From contig NC_061800.1 of the NCBI RefSeq assembly GCF_021462225.1, positions 12,074,749 through 12,138,748 on the forward strand: a stretch of DNA of 64,000 nt, in the 5' to 3' direction. Position numbers and translations under genes: made by a program. Shown here piece after piece: positions 1 through 11,539 of this stretch (position 1 is the first letter of the stretch; each line of letters begins with the position of its first letter). This stretch comes from Girardinichthys multiradiatus (Eukaryota > Chordata > Actinopteri > Cyprinodontiformes > Goodeidae). The notes beneath the pieces are model-generated. The model was not told the origin of the DNA and did no database searches. It saw only the letters and a program-made list of their open reading frames with translations.

Positions 1-2955
1 ACCGGGTCGCGGGGGCAGCAGACTCAGCAGAGACGCCCAGACATCCCTCTCTCCAGACACCTCCTCCAGCTCCTCCAGGGGGAGCCCAAGGCGTTCCCAG
101 GCCAGCCGAGAGACATAGTCCCTCCAGCGTGTCCTGGGCCGTCCCCTGGGCCTCCTCCCGGTGGGACGTGCCTGGAACACCTCCCGAGGAAGGCGTCCAG
201 GAGGCATCTGGTATAGATGCCCGAGCCACCTCAACTGGCTCCTCTCGATGTGGAGGAGCAGCGGCTCTACTCTGAGCCCCTCCCGGATGGCCGAGCTCCT
301 CACCCTTTCTCTAAGGGAGTGCCCAGCCACCCTACGGAGGAAGCTCATTTCAGCCGCTTGTATCCGTGATCTCGTTCTTTCCGGTCATGACCCAAAGTTC
401 ATGGCCATAGGTGAGGGTAGGAATGTAGACCGACCAGTAAATTGAGAGCTTTGCTTTTCGGCTCAGCTCTCTCTTCACCACAATGGACCGGCACAGCGCC
501 CCCATTACTGTGGCAGCCGCACCGATCCGTCTGTCGATCTCCCGCTCCATTCTTCCCACACTCGTGAACAAGACCCCGAGATACTTAAACTCCTCCACTT
601 GAGGCAGGAACTCCCCTCCAACCTGAAGAGGACAAGCCACCCTTTTCCGGTCGAGTACCATGGCCTCGGACTTGGAGGAGCTGATCCTCATCCCAGCCGC
701 TTCACACTCGGCTGCGAACCGCCACAGCGCATGCTGTAGGTCTTGGCTAGAGGGGGCCAGCAGGACCACGTCATCCGCAAAAAGAAGAGACGAAATCCAC
801 TGGTCCCCAAACCAGACCCCCTCCGGCCCTTGGCTGCGTCCAGAAATCCTGTCCATAAAAGTTATGAACAGGACCGGCGACAAAGGGCAGCCCTGCCGGA
901 GTCCAAAATGCACTGGGAACAGGTCCGACTTAGTGCCGGCAATGCGGACCAAACTCCTGCTCCGCTCGTACAGGGACCGGATGGCCCCTAATAAAGGGCC
1001 CCCGATTCCATACTCCACAGGGCATCATGAGGGACACAGTCGAATGCCTTCTCCAGGTCCACAAAACACATGTGAACCGGTTGGGCAAACTGCCATGAAC
1101 CCTCGAGCACCCTGTAGAGGGTATAGAGCTGGTCCAGTGTTCCACGGCTGGGACGAAAACCACACTGTTCCTCCTGAAGCCGAGGTTCGACTATCGGTCG
1201 GACTGTCCTCTCCAATACCCTGGCGTAGGCCTTACCAGGGAGGCTGAGGATTGTGATCCCCCTGTAGTTGGAACACACCCTCCGGTCCCCCTTCTTATAA
1301 AGGGGGACCACCACCCCAGTCTGCCAGTCCAGAGGCACTGTCCCTGACCGCCACGCAATGTTGAAGAGGCGTGTCGACCATGACAGCCCTACAACATCCA
1401 GAGACTTGAGGTACTCAGGGCGGATCTCTTCCAACCCCGAAGCCTTGCCACCGTGGAGCTTTTTAACCACCTCGGTGACTTCAGCCTGGGTGATGAAAGA
1501 GTCCAACCCCGAGTCCCCAGCCTCTGTTTCCACCACGGAATGCGTGATGGCAGGATTGAGGAGATCCTCGAAGTACTCCTTCCACCGCCTGATAATGTCC
1601 TCAGTCGAGGTCAGCAGTCTCCTGCCCCCACTATAAACAGTGTTGGCAAAGCACTGCTTCCCCCTCCTGAGGCGCCGGACGGTTTGCCAGAATCGCTTCG
1701 AGGCCAACCGGTAGTCCTTCTCCATGGCCTCACCGAACTCTTCCCAGGCCCGAGTTTTTGCCTCTGCCACAGCACGGGCTGCAGCACGCTTGGCCTCACG
1801 GTACCCGTCAGCCGCCTCAGGAGTCCCACAAGCCAACCACAGCCGATAGGACTCCTTCTTCAGCTTAACAGCATCCCTTACTGCCGGTGTCCACCACCGG
1901 GTTCTGGGATTGCCGCCATGACAGGCACCGCAGACCTTACGGCCGCAGCTATGGGCAGCAGCATCGACAATAGATGCGGACAACATGGTCCACTCGGACT
2001 CTATGTCTCGAAACATCCCCATCCCCCGGGATCTGGTCGAAGCTATCCCGGAGGTGGGAGTTGAATACATCCCTGGCCGAGGGCTCCGCTAGGCGTTCCC
2101 AGCCGACCCTCACTATGCGCTTGGGCCTGCCAAGTCTGTCTGGCTTTCTCCTCCTCCAGCGGATCCAACTCACCACCAGGTGATGATCAGTGGACAGCTC
2201 AGCCCCTCTCTTCACCCGAGTGTCCAAAACATGCGGCCAAAGGTCTGATGATACGACAACAAAGTCGATCATCGACCTCCTGCCTAGGGTGTCCTGGTGC
2301 CAAGTGCACTGATGGACACCCTTATGTTTGAACATGGTGTTCGTTATGGACAATCCGTGACTAGCACAGAAGTCCAATAACAAAACACCACTCGGATTCA
2401 GATCGGGGAGGCCGTTTCTCCCGATCACACCTCTCCAGGTGTCACTGTCGTTCCCCACGTGGGCGTTGAAGTCCCCCAGCAGAATAATGGAGTCCCCGGG
2501 AGGGGCACTATCCAGCACCCCCGACAAGGACGCCAAGAAGGCCGAGTACTCTGCACTACCACTCGGCCCGTAGGCTGAAATGATAGTCAGAGACCTCTCC
2601 CCAACCCGAAGGCGCAGGGATACAACCCTCTCATCCACTTGGGTAAACCCCAATATGAGACGGCTGAGCTGGGGGGCAACAAGCAAACCCACACCAGCCC
2701 GCCGCCTCTCCCCGTGGGCCACTCCAGAGTAGAAGAGAGTGCAACCCCTCTCAAGGAGATGGGTTCCAGAGCCCACGCTGTGCGTGGAGGTGAGCCCGAC
2801 TATTTCTAGTCGATATCTCTCGACCACCCGCACAAGCTCAGGTTCCTTCCCCCCCAGCGAGGTGACATTCCACGTCCCTAGAGCCAGCCTAAGCATCCGG
2901 GGATCGGGCCGCTGAGGTCTCCACCCAATCCTCTTTGCACCGAAAAAAAAACTTT
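1..2955 (-). mobile_element. Rex3 (RTE-clade) non-LTR retrotransposon, left-arm copy
   Basis: A GC-rich LINE lies on the minus strand inside an intron of the outer-left Polinton gene. Reading from 2,955 downward it shows an AP-endonuclease domain and then a reverse transcriptase; the 3' portion runs to the window edge. The identification as Rex3 rests on the overall protein and on stretches near 880-900 and 1,310-1,330 that match, from memory, the conserved primer sites used to amplify fish Rex3. The same insertion point, just after the exon donor at 2,970, is found in the right arm, so it predates the inverted duplication. The reading frame is broken by frameshifts near 2,010 and 1,010, so this copy is inactive. 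Confidence 0.88.
2..2890 (-). pseudogene. Rex3 endonuclease/reverse transcriptase, frameshifted
   Basis: The endonuclease part (about 2,890-2,150) has the signature [12 protein letters not shown] and a TDHHLVVS end motif, the usual metal- and phosphate-binding blocks of APE-type LINE nucleases. The RT part has GLRQGCPLSPVLF and the catalytic FADD box (near 765-785), both intact. The C-terminal tail with a WLGHL-like and RPRTRWRDY-like region is on the first 350 bases. The parts lie in three overlapping frames (3,154-1,949; 2,070-988; 1,018-350), so at least two frameshifts separate them. In the living element the product would nick DNA and copy its own RNA into the target. Confidence 0.82.
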
Positions 2956-2970
2956 TTTTTTTTATCTTAC

Positions 2971-3591
2971 TCTGATTCTGTGCGGTAAAACCTCCAGATT
3001 TAGCTTCTTGTTGGACTGAAACGGTGCCTCTCTGCTGAAAGCTGTCTTGATCTTTGAAAAGCGACCTTCTGGTGGGTGGATTCAGTGTGGCATCTTTGGA
3101 TGTATCTGTAAACAGGTTTATATGATATTTTATTGAACTATGCTTAAAATACATATATATTGTTGTTTTTATTTTATTTTTTATTTTTTCTACCCTGCTG
3201 CTCGACAGCTGTGTCTTCCACAGAGCTCTCTGTCGAATCTGTAAACAGTTTTATCGGAGGTTTAAAACAAAGTCTCTAATAACACATAAATAAAATACAT
3301 TCACTCTCAAAGAAAAACAGATAGTTCTTAGGACTTACTTTCTGGAGGTGCCGGTAACTTATCCGGTGTGTCTTCAGCGGAAATGATAATAATTGCCGGA
3401 GGAGTATTCAAAGAATCAGTTTTAATTTCTGTGTTAGAAGAAAGTTCAGATGTTGTTGGGGGTTTTTCTTGTTTGGAAATAATTCGCCTTCTTAATTTTG
3501 ACTGTCGATTCCAGCCGCTGAATCCTCCAACTTGATCATTCGGGTTTACCTCTCTCATCAAATCTATAAATTGAAACATTGTCAAGGGTTA

Positions 3592-3645
<54 letters not shown>

Positions 3646-3903
3646 TGCATTTAACATTTACTTACCATATTCTGATTGTGTCAAGATGAAATCATCAAGG
3701 TCATCAGCGGTGGGTTCTGTGACAAAGAAACAAATATATATATATATATATAAACAATATTAGAGAACATTCACATGCATTTAATGATTTCTTAAAGATG
3801 AATACTTACTTACTTACTTACTTTTAAAGATGTCATTGTACTTTTGTGAATCATTAGAAGTAGAAGCCACAATTTCCAGGTTTCCTGAAATATTTACCGA
3901 CAT
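2971..3903 (-). CDS. Polinton multi-exon accessory gene, exons 1-5 (outer-left copy, interrupted)
   Basis: Five exons read on the minus strand: 3,903-3,822, 3,716-3,666, 3,563-3,339, 3,238-3,194 and 3,105-2,971. Every boundary has AG/GT, and all introns are phase 1, as in the intact inner copy at 26,406-27,784. The protein begins MSVNISGN, has acidic ends to exons 1-2 and a basic [11 protein letters not shown] stretch in exon 3. The exon 4 donor is GTAGAA here, where the inner copy has GTAAGG, so splicing is probably weakened. Exons 6-7 are not present, because Rex3 sits in the intron after exon 5 and the rest is off the window. The function is not recognised. It is probably dead as a full-length gene. 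Confidence 0.6.
3597..3641. repeat. (TA)n microsatellite in intron
   Basis: A pure TA dinucleotide run lies in intron 2 of the multi-exon gene. The same run, of different length, occurs in the other copies (27,489-27,508 and 52,932-52,976). A shorter TA run is at 3,734-3,752. Confidence 0.9.
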
Positions 3904-4515
3904 TTTTTCTTGTCAGTACTGGTATTTTCAATGTAACAAGTGTTGTGTTTCAAAGACATTCAGCATTTGAATACCCTGACACTGAGGTTAGCCAATGAAA
4001 CAGAGCCCCCGAAAAACATTTACACACAATATTTATACCAGAACATGACAGTGTTATCTGTTGTGGAATTTGCCTAACCATCAAAACTTCTGATAATGGT
4101 TTTTGCAGCTTTCTCCAATAACACAGAGGTTCAGAGGGATAAGGCAACCCAAATGACAGTGTTATCTCAACTGCAAAGACTCTATGTTTTAAGACCAAAA
4201 CCCTTCTTGAGTTCAAAGGTGGTATGGTTATCTAAGGAACAGACCTAACTGCCCTTCCTGACATCGCCCCTAACAGATGGATATAGAATAACTGTAACCC
4301 CCTGAATAACCTTTTACTCTAAGATGAAAAAGTAAATGTTTTAGAAAAGCTACAGGTAACTAAAATTATCATTCCTTTTTCCTAAAATGGAGTCTCTCAT
4401 GATTCAAAACAAACACATCATTGCTAGAGTCAATTTGTAACTTGGAAACAGTATACTAAGAGATTGTAAAGTTTTTTTTTTTTTTTTTTTTCTGTTAATC
4501 TCATATTCGTCTTAC

Positions 4516-4668
4516 CTCTTTCATCTGCTTTCCTGTCTGTTGACGCAGAAGCTGAAGGTTTTCTCGTTCCATCGATGTAGGGAAGCACAATCTTTTATTT
4601 ACATTTTTTAGGTCTTTTCTATTTTGAACTGATTTAGACTGGCTCATATATTCAACAATTAGGTCCTG
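4516..4668 (-). CDS. Candidate spliced exon near Polinton end (outer-left)
   Basis: This is a 153-base open stretch bounded by an acceptor (CTTTACAG, minus strand) and a donor (GAG|GTAAGA). It translates through without a stop and contains an internal Met (MSQSKSVQNRKDL...) followed by a basic, Gln-rich, probably helical segment. The outer-right copy at 51,900-52,052 is open too. The inner copy at 28,383-28,536 has small indels and a stop. It is either a first coding exon of a separate gene or an upstream exon of the adjacent multi-exon gene. No function is recognised. Confidence 0.4.
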
Positions 4669-4833
4669 CTGTAAAGCAAAATGAACTTACAGTTCTGTCA
4701 GGTTACATAGTTCATTTATTAAGATTTCATGTGATAGGTCAACATTAAGTTGATTATACCTTTAAAATATAAAAGGATGCATGTCTTTTTGTTTTTAGAT
4801 GTATTAACGCCTGAAAAACCTAGAGATTATTAA

Positions 4834-5121
4834 TAACACCCTTAAACACACCCCTGTGTGTTTTAATTGGCTCATTTAAGGCCTTCCCCGTAACACCCTT
4901 AAACACACCCCTGTGTTTTAATTGACTCATTTAAGGTATCGCCCCTAATGACGACAAGCAATCAGCATCCATGGTTACGCCCCTTGGACACACCCCCCTG
5001 CTTGACCACCTGACCTCCCGCCCACATGGCCCCCACATGGCGCCAACCGGAAGTCCCGCCCTCACAGGAAGCCCCGCCCACCTGTCAAAAAGTTTGACGA
5101 AAGGGTGTACTTAAATTCTCT
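4834..5121. repeat. Polinton terminal inverted repeat plus subterminal tandem (outer-left)
   Basis: The terminal repeat ends at 5,121 with ACTTAAATTCTCT. It is matched by 28,761-28,981 (same orientation) and, inverted, by 19,487-19,709, 36,800-37,023 and 51,447-51,675. Just inside it a roughly 55-bp motif, AACACCCTTAAACACACCCC followed by TTTAATTGRCTCATTTAAGG, is repeated twice in tandem (about 4,834-4,942). Confidence 0.82.
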
Positions 5122-5300
5122 TGTAATGTCACACAGTTCTAAACACCCACCCCCACCAAACACCCCACTTCCCCACCCCTTCATACACAAGCACACTGCT
5201 TCATAAATTTTTCTAAATAAATAAAGGCAACAATGCATTTTGTTGCAAGTTTCAAGTTTCAGTTGTACAAAAGATTTGTAAGAACATGAACAATGCTTAG

Positions 5301-8026
5301 GTGAAGCTAAAATTTATTTATTCTAGAATTCTAGAATTGTACTGCTCAAGGTGGCAGCAGGTTGGAGTAGCTCTGTTACTTTTGATTCTGATTTATTCTT
5401 TTTTGGGAACTCTTCCTCTTGTGGTGGATACAGTAGATTTTTTTTATTTTTTTATTTTTTGGACAACTGTCCTCTCCGGTATCAGATGCTGTGCAGCTTG
5501 GATGATTTTTCCTAATACTTTCTATTTTTGGACATTTGTTATGATGCGTTGCCATGGCAACCGGGAGCAGCTGATTAATATCTCAAAAGCTCAAATAATA
5601 CTTCAACTACAACCCCAAATCCCTGATGAGTTGAAAAGGAGACGCCGTGGATGCAGAGCAGGAGCTAAGAGAAGAGAGAGAAGGAGGAAGTTCAAACCAT
5701 CTCTTCCGTCGATTATGATGGGCAATGTGAGATCGTTGGGAAACAAGTTGGATGAACTCCAAGCCCTACAAAGGAGGACCCAGCCAGAGTACCGGGCATG
5801 CAGTATCATGGGTTTTACTGAGACATGGCTGCAGGATCATATCCCTGACTCCAGCATCTCTCTGCCGGGCTTTTTAACCATATGAGCAGACAGAGATTTA
5901 AAGAGGAGCGGCAAATGTAAAGGAGGTGGACTGGCAGTACTTGTGAACAACAGATGGTGTAATCCAGGACATGTAACTGTGAAGTGTCGTCTCTGCAGTC
6001 CAGATATTGAACTGTTGGCAGTAAGTTTTCGTCCATATTATTTACCCAGAGTTCACCAGTGTTATTTTGGCAACAGTATACGTTCCACCTTTCGCTGTTG
6101 CCGACACTGCATGTGATGCCATAAGCTCAGTTGTTGCTAAGCTACAGACACAGAATTATTGAGGAGTTTACAGAAGCAACTTAAAGTCAAGATAAGAGAC
6201 AGCAAGGAGGTGTACAAGAAGAAGCTGGAGAGCAAGCTCCAGCAAAACAGTATCAGAGATGTGTGGTCAGGGATGAAGAAGATCACAAGCTTCAAGCAGA
6301 AGGATGATCGGACCGATGGAGGTCTGGACAGAGCTAATGAACTGAGCACATTCTTTAATAGGTTCAGTTCAGAAACAAGCTTCGCATCCTCCTCTCCTGC
6401 TCACAGCCAAACAGACATCCCACCCTCCTTTGACACACAGGACCCACAGCTGTCCAGTAACACCTCAAATGTTTTATCTTCCACCTCAGCCCTAGACCCT
6501 TCTGCTTCTACATGTTTGCCTTCAACCATATCAAAAGATGCTGATGCTTCCTTCGCTTCCCCCTTCCACCTGTGTGTCTCAAGAAGTCAAGTGAAGATGC
6601 AACTGGAGAGACTGAATCGAAATAAGGCTGCAGGTCCAGATCGTGTCAGCCCTAGAGTCCTGAAGGGCCGTGCAGAGCAGCTCTGTGAAATTCTGCAGCA
6701 CCTCTTCAACCTTAGTCTGGCCCAGAAGAAGGTTCCAGTGTTGTGTAAGACCTCCTGTCTTGTTCCGGTACCAAAGAAAACTCACCCATCAGTCCTCAAT
6801 GACTATAGACCTGTTGCCCTGACATCCCACACTATGAAGGTCCTAGAAATACTCCTGTTGGCCCTCCTGAGTAAGCAAACAATAAACTATCAGGATCTCC
6901 TTCAGTTTGCTTATCACTGTGAAGTTGGAGTTGAAGATGCCATCATACATCTGCTTCAACAAACCCACTGTCATCTGGACAAAGCCAGCAGCTCTGTGAG
7001 GATCATGTTATTTTATTTCTCCAGTGAATTTAACACAATTCAACCCGATTTGCTTTGTCAGAAACTCCAGAAGACTCAGGTGGAGGCCTCAACAATCTCC
7101 TGGATCAAAGACTACCTGACAAACAGACTACAGTTTGTGAGACTGAAGGGTTGTGAGTCTAACCAGGTAGCCAGCAGCACAGGAGCACCACAGGGGACTG
7201 TACTCTCACCATTCCTCTTCACTTTGTACACCTCAGACCTCCAGTACAAGACAGACTCCTGTCATCTGCAGAAATATTCGGGTGATTCTTCAGTTGTGGG
7301 GTGGATCAGAGATGGACAAGAAGATGAGTACAGGAAGCTGGTGGAACTCTTTGTGGCATGGTGTAGAATGAAATCACCTCATCTTGAACGTGACTAAAAC
7401 AAAGGATATGATTGTAGATTTTAAGAGAAATAGAAATAGATAAAACATTATTTCCATCATGGGAGAAGAAGTGGAGGTGGTGGAGGAGTATAAATATCTC
7501 AGTGTTCACCTGGACAACAGACTGGAGTGGAGATGCAACTGTGAAGCCATCTACAAGAAGGGACAGAGCAGACTATACTTCTTGAGGAAGCTTAGGTCCT
7601 TTGGTGTTTGCAGCAAGATGCTGCATATCTTCTATAACTCTGTTGTGGAGAGTGTGATCTCTTCTGCCATCATCTGCTGGGGAAGCAGCATCAGAGCAAG
7701 GGACTTAAAAAAGCTCAACAAGCTGATAAAAAAGGCAGCCTCTGTTCTGGGGACTCCTCTAGAACCTCTGGAGATCATTGTGGAAAGACGGATTCTTCAT
7801 AAAATGAAGAACATTATGGAGAACCCTGAGCATCCTCTTCATGAGACTGTCCTACAACAACAGTGTCTTCAGTCAGAGGCTTCTTCAGATGTGCTGTAAG
7901 ACAGACGCTACAGGAGGTCCTTCCTGCCCACAGCCATCAGCATCTACAACGGCTCTTTGAAGAAACCTTCATAATGAGCTACAACATTTAATTTCCCTTT
8001 GGGATTAATAAAGTATTTTTGAATTA
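5301..8026 (+). mobile_element. L2/Rex1-type non-LTR retrotransposon, left arm
   Basis: This is a plus-strand LINE. It has the start of an endonuclease-like region (GNVRSLGNKLDEL near 5,725), a reverse transcriptase of the CR1/L2 type (VALTSHTMK, STGAPQGTVLSPFLFTLYTS) and the typical L2/Maui 3' end, TTTGGGATTAATAAAGTATT, before GAATT at about 8,026. Most of the endonuclease between about 5,885 and 6,150 is lost or frame-broken. Its 5' 480 bases recur at 28,988-29,470, and an inverted copy is at 48,540-51,267. Confidence 0.85.
6159..7899 (+). pseudogene. L2-type reverse transcriptase, inactive
   Basis: Two open segments, 6,159-7,397 and 7,459-7,899, are separated by stops and a frame change. 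The catalytic residues are gone. Motif A reads FYFSSEFNTI, where the family has DFSSAFNTI (Asp lost). The metal-binding box reads KYSGDS, where the family has K-Y/F-x-DD. The downstream part keeps the YKYLSVHLDNRLEW and SSAIICWGSSI blocks of the RT C-terminal region. The copy was dead before the arms duplicated, because the right arm shares the lesions. Confidence 0.82.
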
Positions 8027-11000
8027 AAACTGTGGCACTTGAGAAGCTCTGGATAAAACATATTTACAAACAAAGAAGGTTCATCTTAAATGCAAAATGT
8101 ACACATTTTTGTACAGTTTTGGCTTAATTAATGCTCTGAGAAAGCTTTTATTTCAGCAAAAGCCATGTTTTAGAGTCTGTATCCTCCAGTTAATGATTAT
8201 TCAATTACTAAATTAGTTGACAATTATTTATATAGCTAAGGTCAGTCATAATGCAACTCCAAAGGATCACAATTCAAAAATAGTTACAATAGAAGGTAAC
8301 TGTGACATGAGTCATATTTTTATTTAGATGTTTTATTTGGGAAATTGTCGTGTTAAAGTCTGGCATTAAAAGGCAGGTATCTTATTTTATAGACGTTGTA
8401 TTTGACAAAGGATGGTGAATATGAATCTGCCAGGGAAGAAAAGAGCGGGACTACAGAGAAGCTGAATGTGCTGAGGTTTGTATGCCCTGGGGGTTGGGGG
8501 ACTCCCAAAAAGCAGGAAGTAAAAGAGGAATATTCAAAAAGAAAAGCACTGTGAAATATTACATTTGCATCTGCTTACAATGTGAATGCAACAGATTTCT
8601 TGTAACATCTTGGCTTTCATCCTTATTGGGGAACTTAGCACCTGATTGTGTATAAATTTTCAGTAGCACTCTCCATCTCTGGATAATTTGAACAGGCAAA
8701 CCATGAAAGCATAAAAGGTTCTAAAGATTAAACAAAAGAAGATACTTGTCTCAGCAGTGAGAATATATTCCATCACGATCTCTGACTTGTCCAATTGCAA
8801 GGTATATTGCTTTAGTGCTCAGTGGTGAGGGAAGGTGGTTTATGATGTTCAACAAAACGTCCTGGAGTGGGTGTATGTGCGTGTGTGTTTGTATGTGTGT
8901 AGAGTTGGGTCCTTTTAAATTAAGTCCACAAAAAGAAGAAAATACCAAAAAAGAAAAGAGAGTGTATAACAAAGCCACTCTTTAAGCCACTCTTAAATCC
9001 ACACCTGCCTCCATCTAATAGAATTGAGAGTGAGTATGTGTGTTTTCAACTGGAGACGCTCTTCAACACACATTTACACAATCTTCAGGAATTAACTTCC
9101 CAATCAGTTTGATGTAACCAGCTTCTGTTTAAGGTAGCACATTCACCTTAGACACCTTCATGTGTCTCTCAGATGGCTTTCAGTGGATCTATAGTTATAG
9201 TAGTGATCCAACGTTCATAAAGACAGTACTCAATCTCAAACTGGCTATGACATGCAACGGTGATACACTTGGACTAGCTGTAACACTTCTGAAAATGAGA
9301 GTCCTGAACTATTTATTAAACCCAGGGACATATGCAAAATTCAGTTTTTTAGCCTTTAAATAAATGCCTCAGTAGCATTTAAAGAGACCGCACCAAAACA
9401 ATTTGCTCTCAGATGTACCTCAGAACAGGGTTAAAAGAAGAGCCTGTGGTGCTACAATTACAAAGAAGTCAGACCAAAGCATTGCAGTTCCACTTTATAT
9501 AGAACAAAACCTAATGATTTAAGTGTAAAAAAGAAGGATTTAAAAGCATATGTCCCCTTTAAACCCCAAAAAAATAGTTTATCATCACAGTCAGAGGCAT
9601 GATCTTGGGAAAAGAAGGAAAAAGTAACAGTCCTGCCACCTGCTGGGTTGCTGAGGTTATTACCATTAGGTGTGATTATGCAGTTAGTGTTTATCATAAT
9701 GTAAATATTGCTACATATAACCCCTATAAGTGTGTCAAAAGTCTCTATAATCCTATTATAATTTAATAAGATATTTTGTTCACCTGAAAGAGAAGATGCA
9801 TTATTGAGGACATAAAACATGTTTTTGTAGCATTTTGTATTATTATTTTGTATTCAAAAGGGTTTACTGGGGAATTAGTTGCACTTTTTTCCAAAAAACC
9901 ATTGTGTTTTATGAATTAAAACCATTGCACTTCAGTAATTTTTTTCTCATTGATGCATTGAAACACAAAGTAGTGTATTATATACTACATACTATACTAT
10001 AACGGGCATTGCCTGAATAACGAGGTTTCCTATAAAAACAGAAAAAAGCTTTTGCATGCTTTTCTTTTCAGTATTTCTATAACGGTGTACAGGTTTCTGT
10101 AAAAAATAAAAATCAATCACCTCATCCAAACATCTGCTGCCCGGTTCCTGACCTACACCAAAACAATCACATTTCACCGTCCTTAAATCACTGCAATGAA
10201 ACTCTGTTTGAGAAATTATAGAATTTAATTTTGTTGATAAGGCATGAATTGCCTTGGGCCTAAATACATTTCAGAGTTCTTCCCTTTACCAGAACTAAAC
10301 AAGGAGATGCAGCATTTAGGTTATATGCTCTGGAACCAACTGACTGGAAGCCTCAGTGGTGGTTGGCTCCTTTAAATCAGGAGTAAAAATATGAATGTCC
10401 ACTGCATCTTTACCATAAAGATTAAAGATTGCTTAAACATTTCTATCATGTCTAAGCATTTTTATTTGCTGAAGTTTTTCGTCATTTTAACATTTCTTTC
10501 TTTTATTTTTCAATTTAATTCAGTTTATTTGTAAACTGCATCACAACAAAGGTGGGGTCAAAAGGCACGTTATATAAGAAACCCCACACAATTATTTACA
10601 GAAATACACCATTAATTCAGTCAAATCATACAGACAGATTCAAAGTGAATTACAAACATTTCAAATTGATCCTAGCTAATCAACAGTGGTTTTCTAAGCA
10701 AACCTAGCTGATGGCATTAAGTCAGTGACTTGCAGCAATCCCTCATACTGAGAATGCATGCGACAGAAAGGAGAACTGTTCTTTAACAAGAAGAAACCTC
10801 CAGCAGATCCTGGCATCCTTCGCACCTCAGCGCAACTCGGCCTGTGCAGAGATCGCGGGAGCCTGGCATCGCCGGCTGCACGCCACCAATGAGGCCGCTG
10901 TTCACTTCCAATTGTTGCCACTAAGGGGGACTGTGAGAGACATGTCATATGATCTTCGGTCATGCAGAGTTCTGGTCTGGCGAGAAACATTCAAAATTTG
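8027..11000. other. Non-coding stretch without a supported gene
   Basis: I see only AT-rich sequence and short chance reading frames here. A short dispersed fish repeat, recognisable by TTCAGTTTATTTGTAAAC, lies at about 10,505-10,580. A TG-rich microsatellite remnant at 8,870-8,900 has become a long pure (CA)n in the right arm (47,648-47,690). Confidence 0.6.
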
Positions 11001-11520
11001 CAGTAAATCGGACCTTCCAGATGGAAGCTGCACTCACTTGTTTATTTGTGGGCGGGGCTAAAACAATGCCATGAATTGCCTGTGCCAACATGTTCAGCAT
11101 TGATCCCTGATGATGTATACTACATTTCAAGTGGATCCGATTATGTATGAGGGAGATAGAGCACTTGAAATATCCTAGGGGGTGCTGTTAATCCATATTT
11201 CAATGTAATCCAATAGTGGTGTTTGGGGGCTGACAAAGATCAACCATATTCATTTCGGAGTAAATCGACCTTCTTGATGGAAGCTATACTCATTTGTTTC
11301 TTAGTGGGCGGGGCTAAACTGATGTCATCAATTGACTGTCAAAATGTCCATCATTAACTCATGATCATGTATACTACATTTCAAGTGGATCGGATGATGT
11401 ATAAGAAAGATATAGCCCTTGAAATGTCCTAGGGGGCGCTGTTGATCCAAATTTCAATGTAATCCAATAGAGGTGTTTGGGGGCTGACAAAGATCAACAA
11501 TATTTATTTTGGAGTGAATT
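11000..11520. repeat. Two ~257-bp tandem units with CTAGGGGGCGCTGTT core
   Basis: Two adjacent copies share a core near CCTAGGGGGCGCTGTT, a segment ATTTCAATGTAATCCAATAG and a segment GGTGTTTGGGGGCTGACAAA, at about 11,170-11,250 and 11,427-11,500. The same blocks occur inverted at 45,010-45,520. They look related to the larger block that follows. Confidence 0.75.
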
Positions 11521-11539
11521 GGACCATACATGTGTAATT

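Larger units (their letters stand above)
2971..5121 (-). mobile_element. Outer-left Polinton (A-like), terminal part
   Basis: This is the end of a Polinton whose rest lies beyond Rex3 and off the window. The terminal repeat ends in CTTAAATTCTCT at 5,121 and is followed by TGTAAT (5,122-5,127). The same TGTAAT occurs uninterrupted at 19,314-19,319, which gives the empty site. Gene order is the same as in element A: terminal repeat, a candidate exon (4,516-4,668), then the multi-exon gene. The matching outer-right element begins at 51,447. The region 3,904-4,515 between the exons has no other feature I can support except a T-run near 4,470. Confidence 0.75.

Noticed and set aside
9458..9820. 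120-codon open frame on the minus strand, mirrored at 46,729-47,091
   Set aside because: AT-rich, low-complexity composition with no motif; its presence in both arms only reflects the recent duplication.
10694..10990. 98-codon open frame on the minus strand
   Set aside because: It lies across the edge of a dispersed repeat and shows no protein-like pattern.
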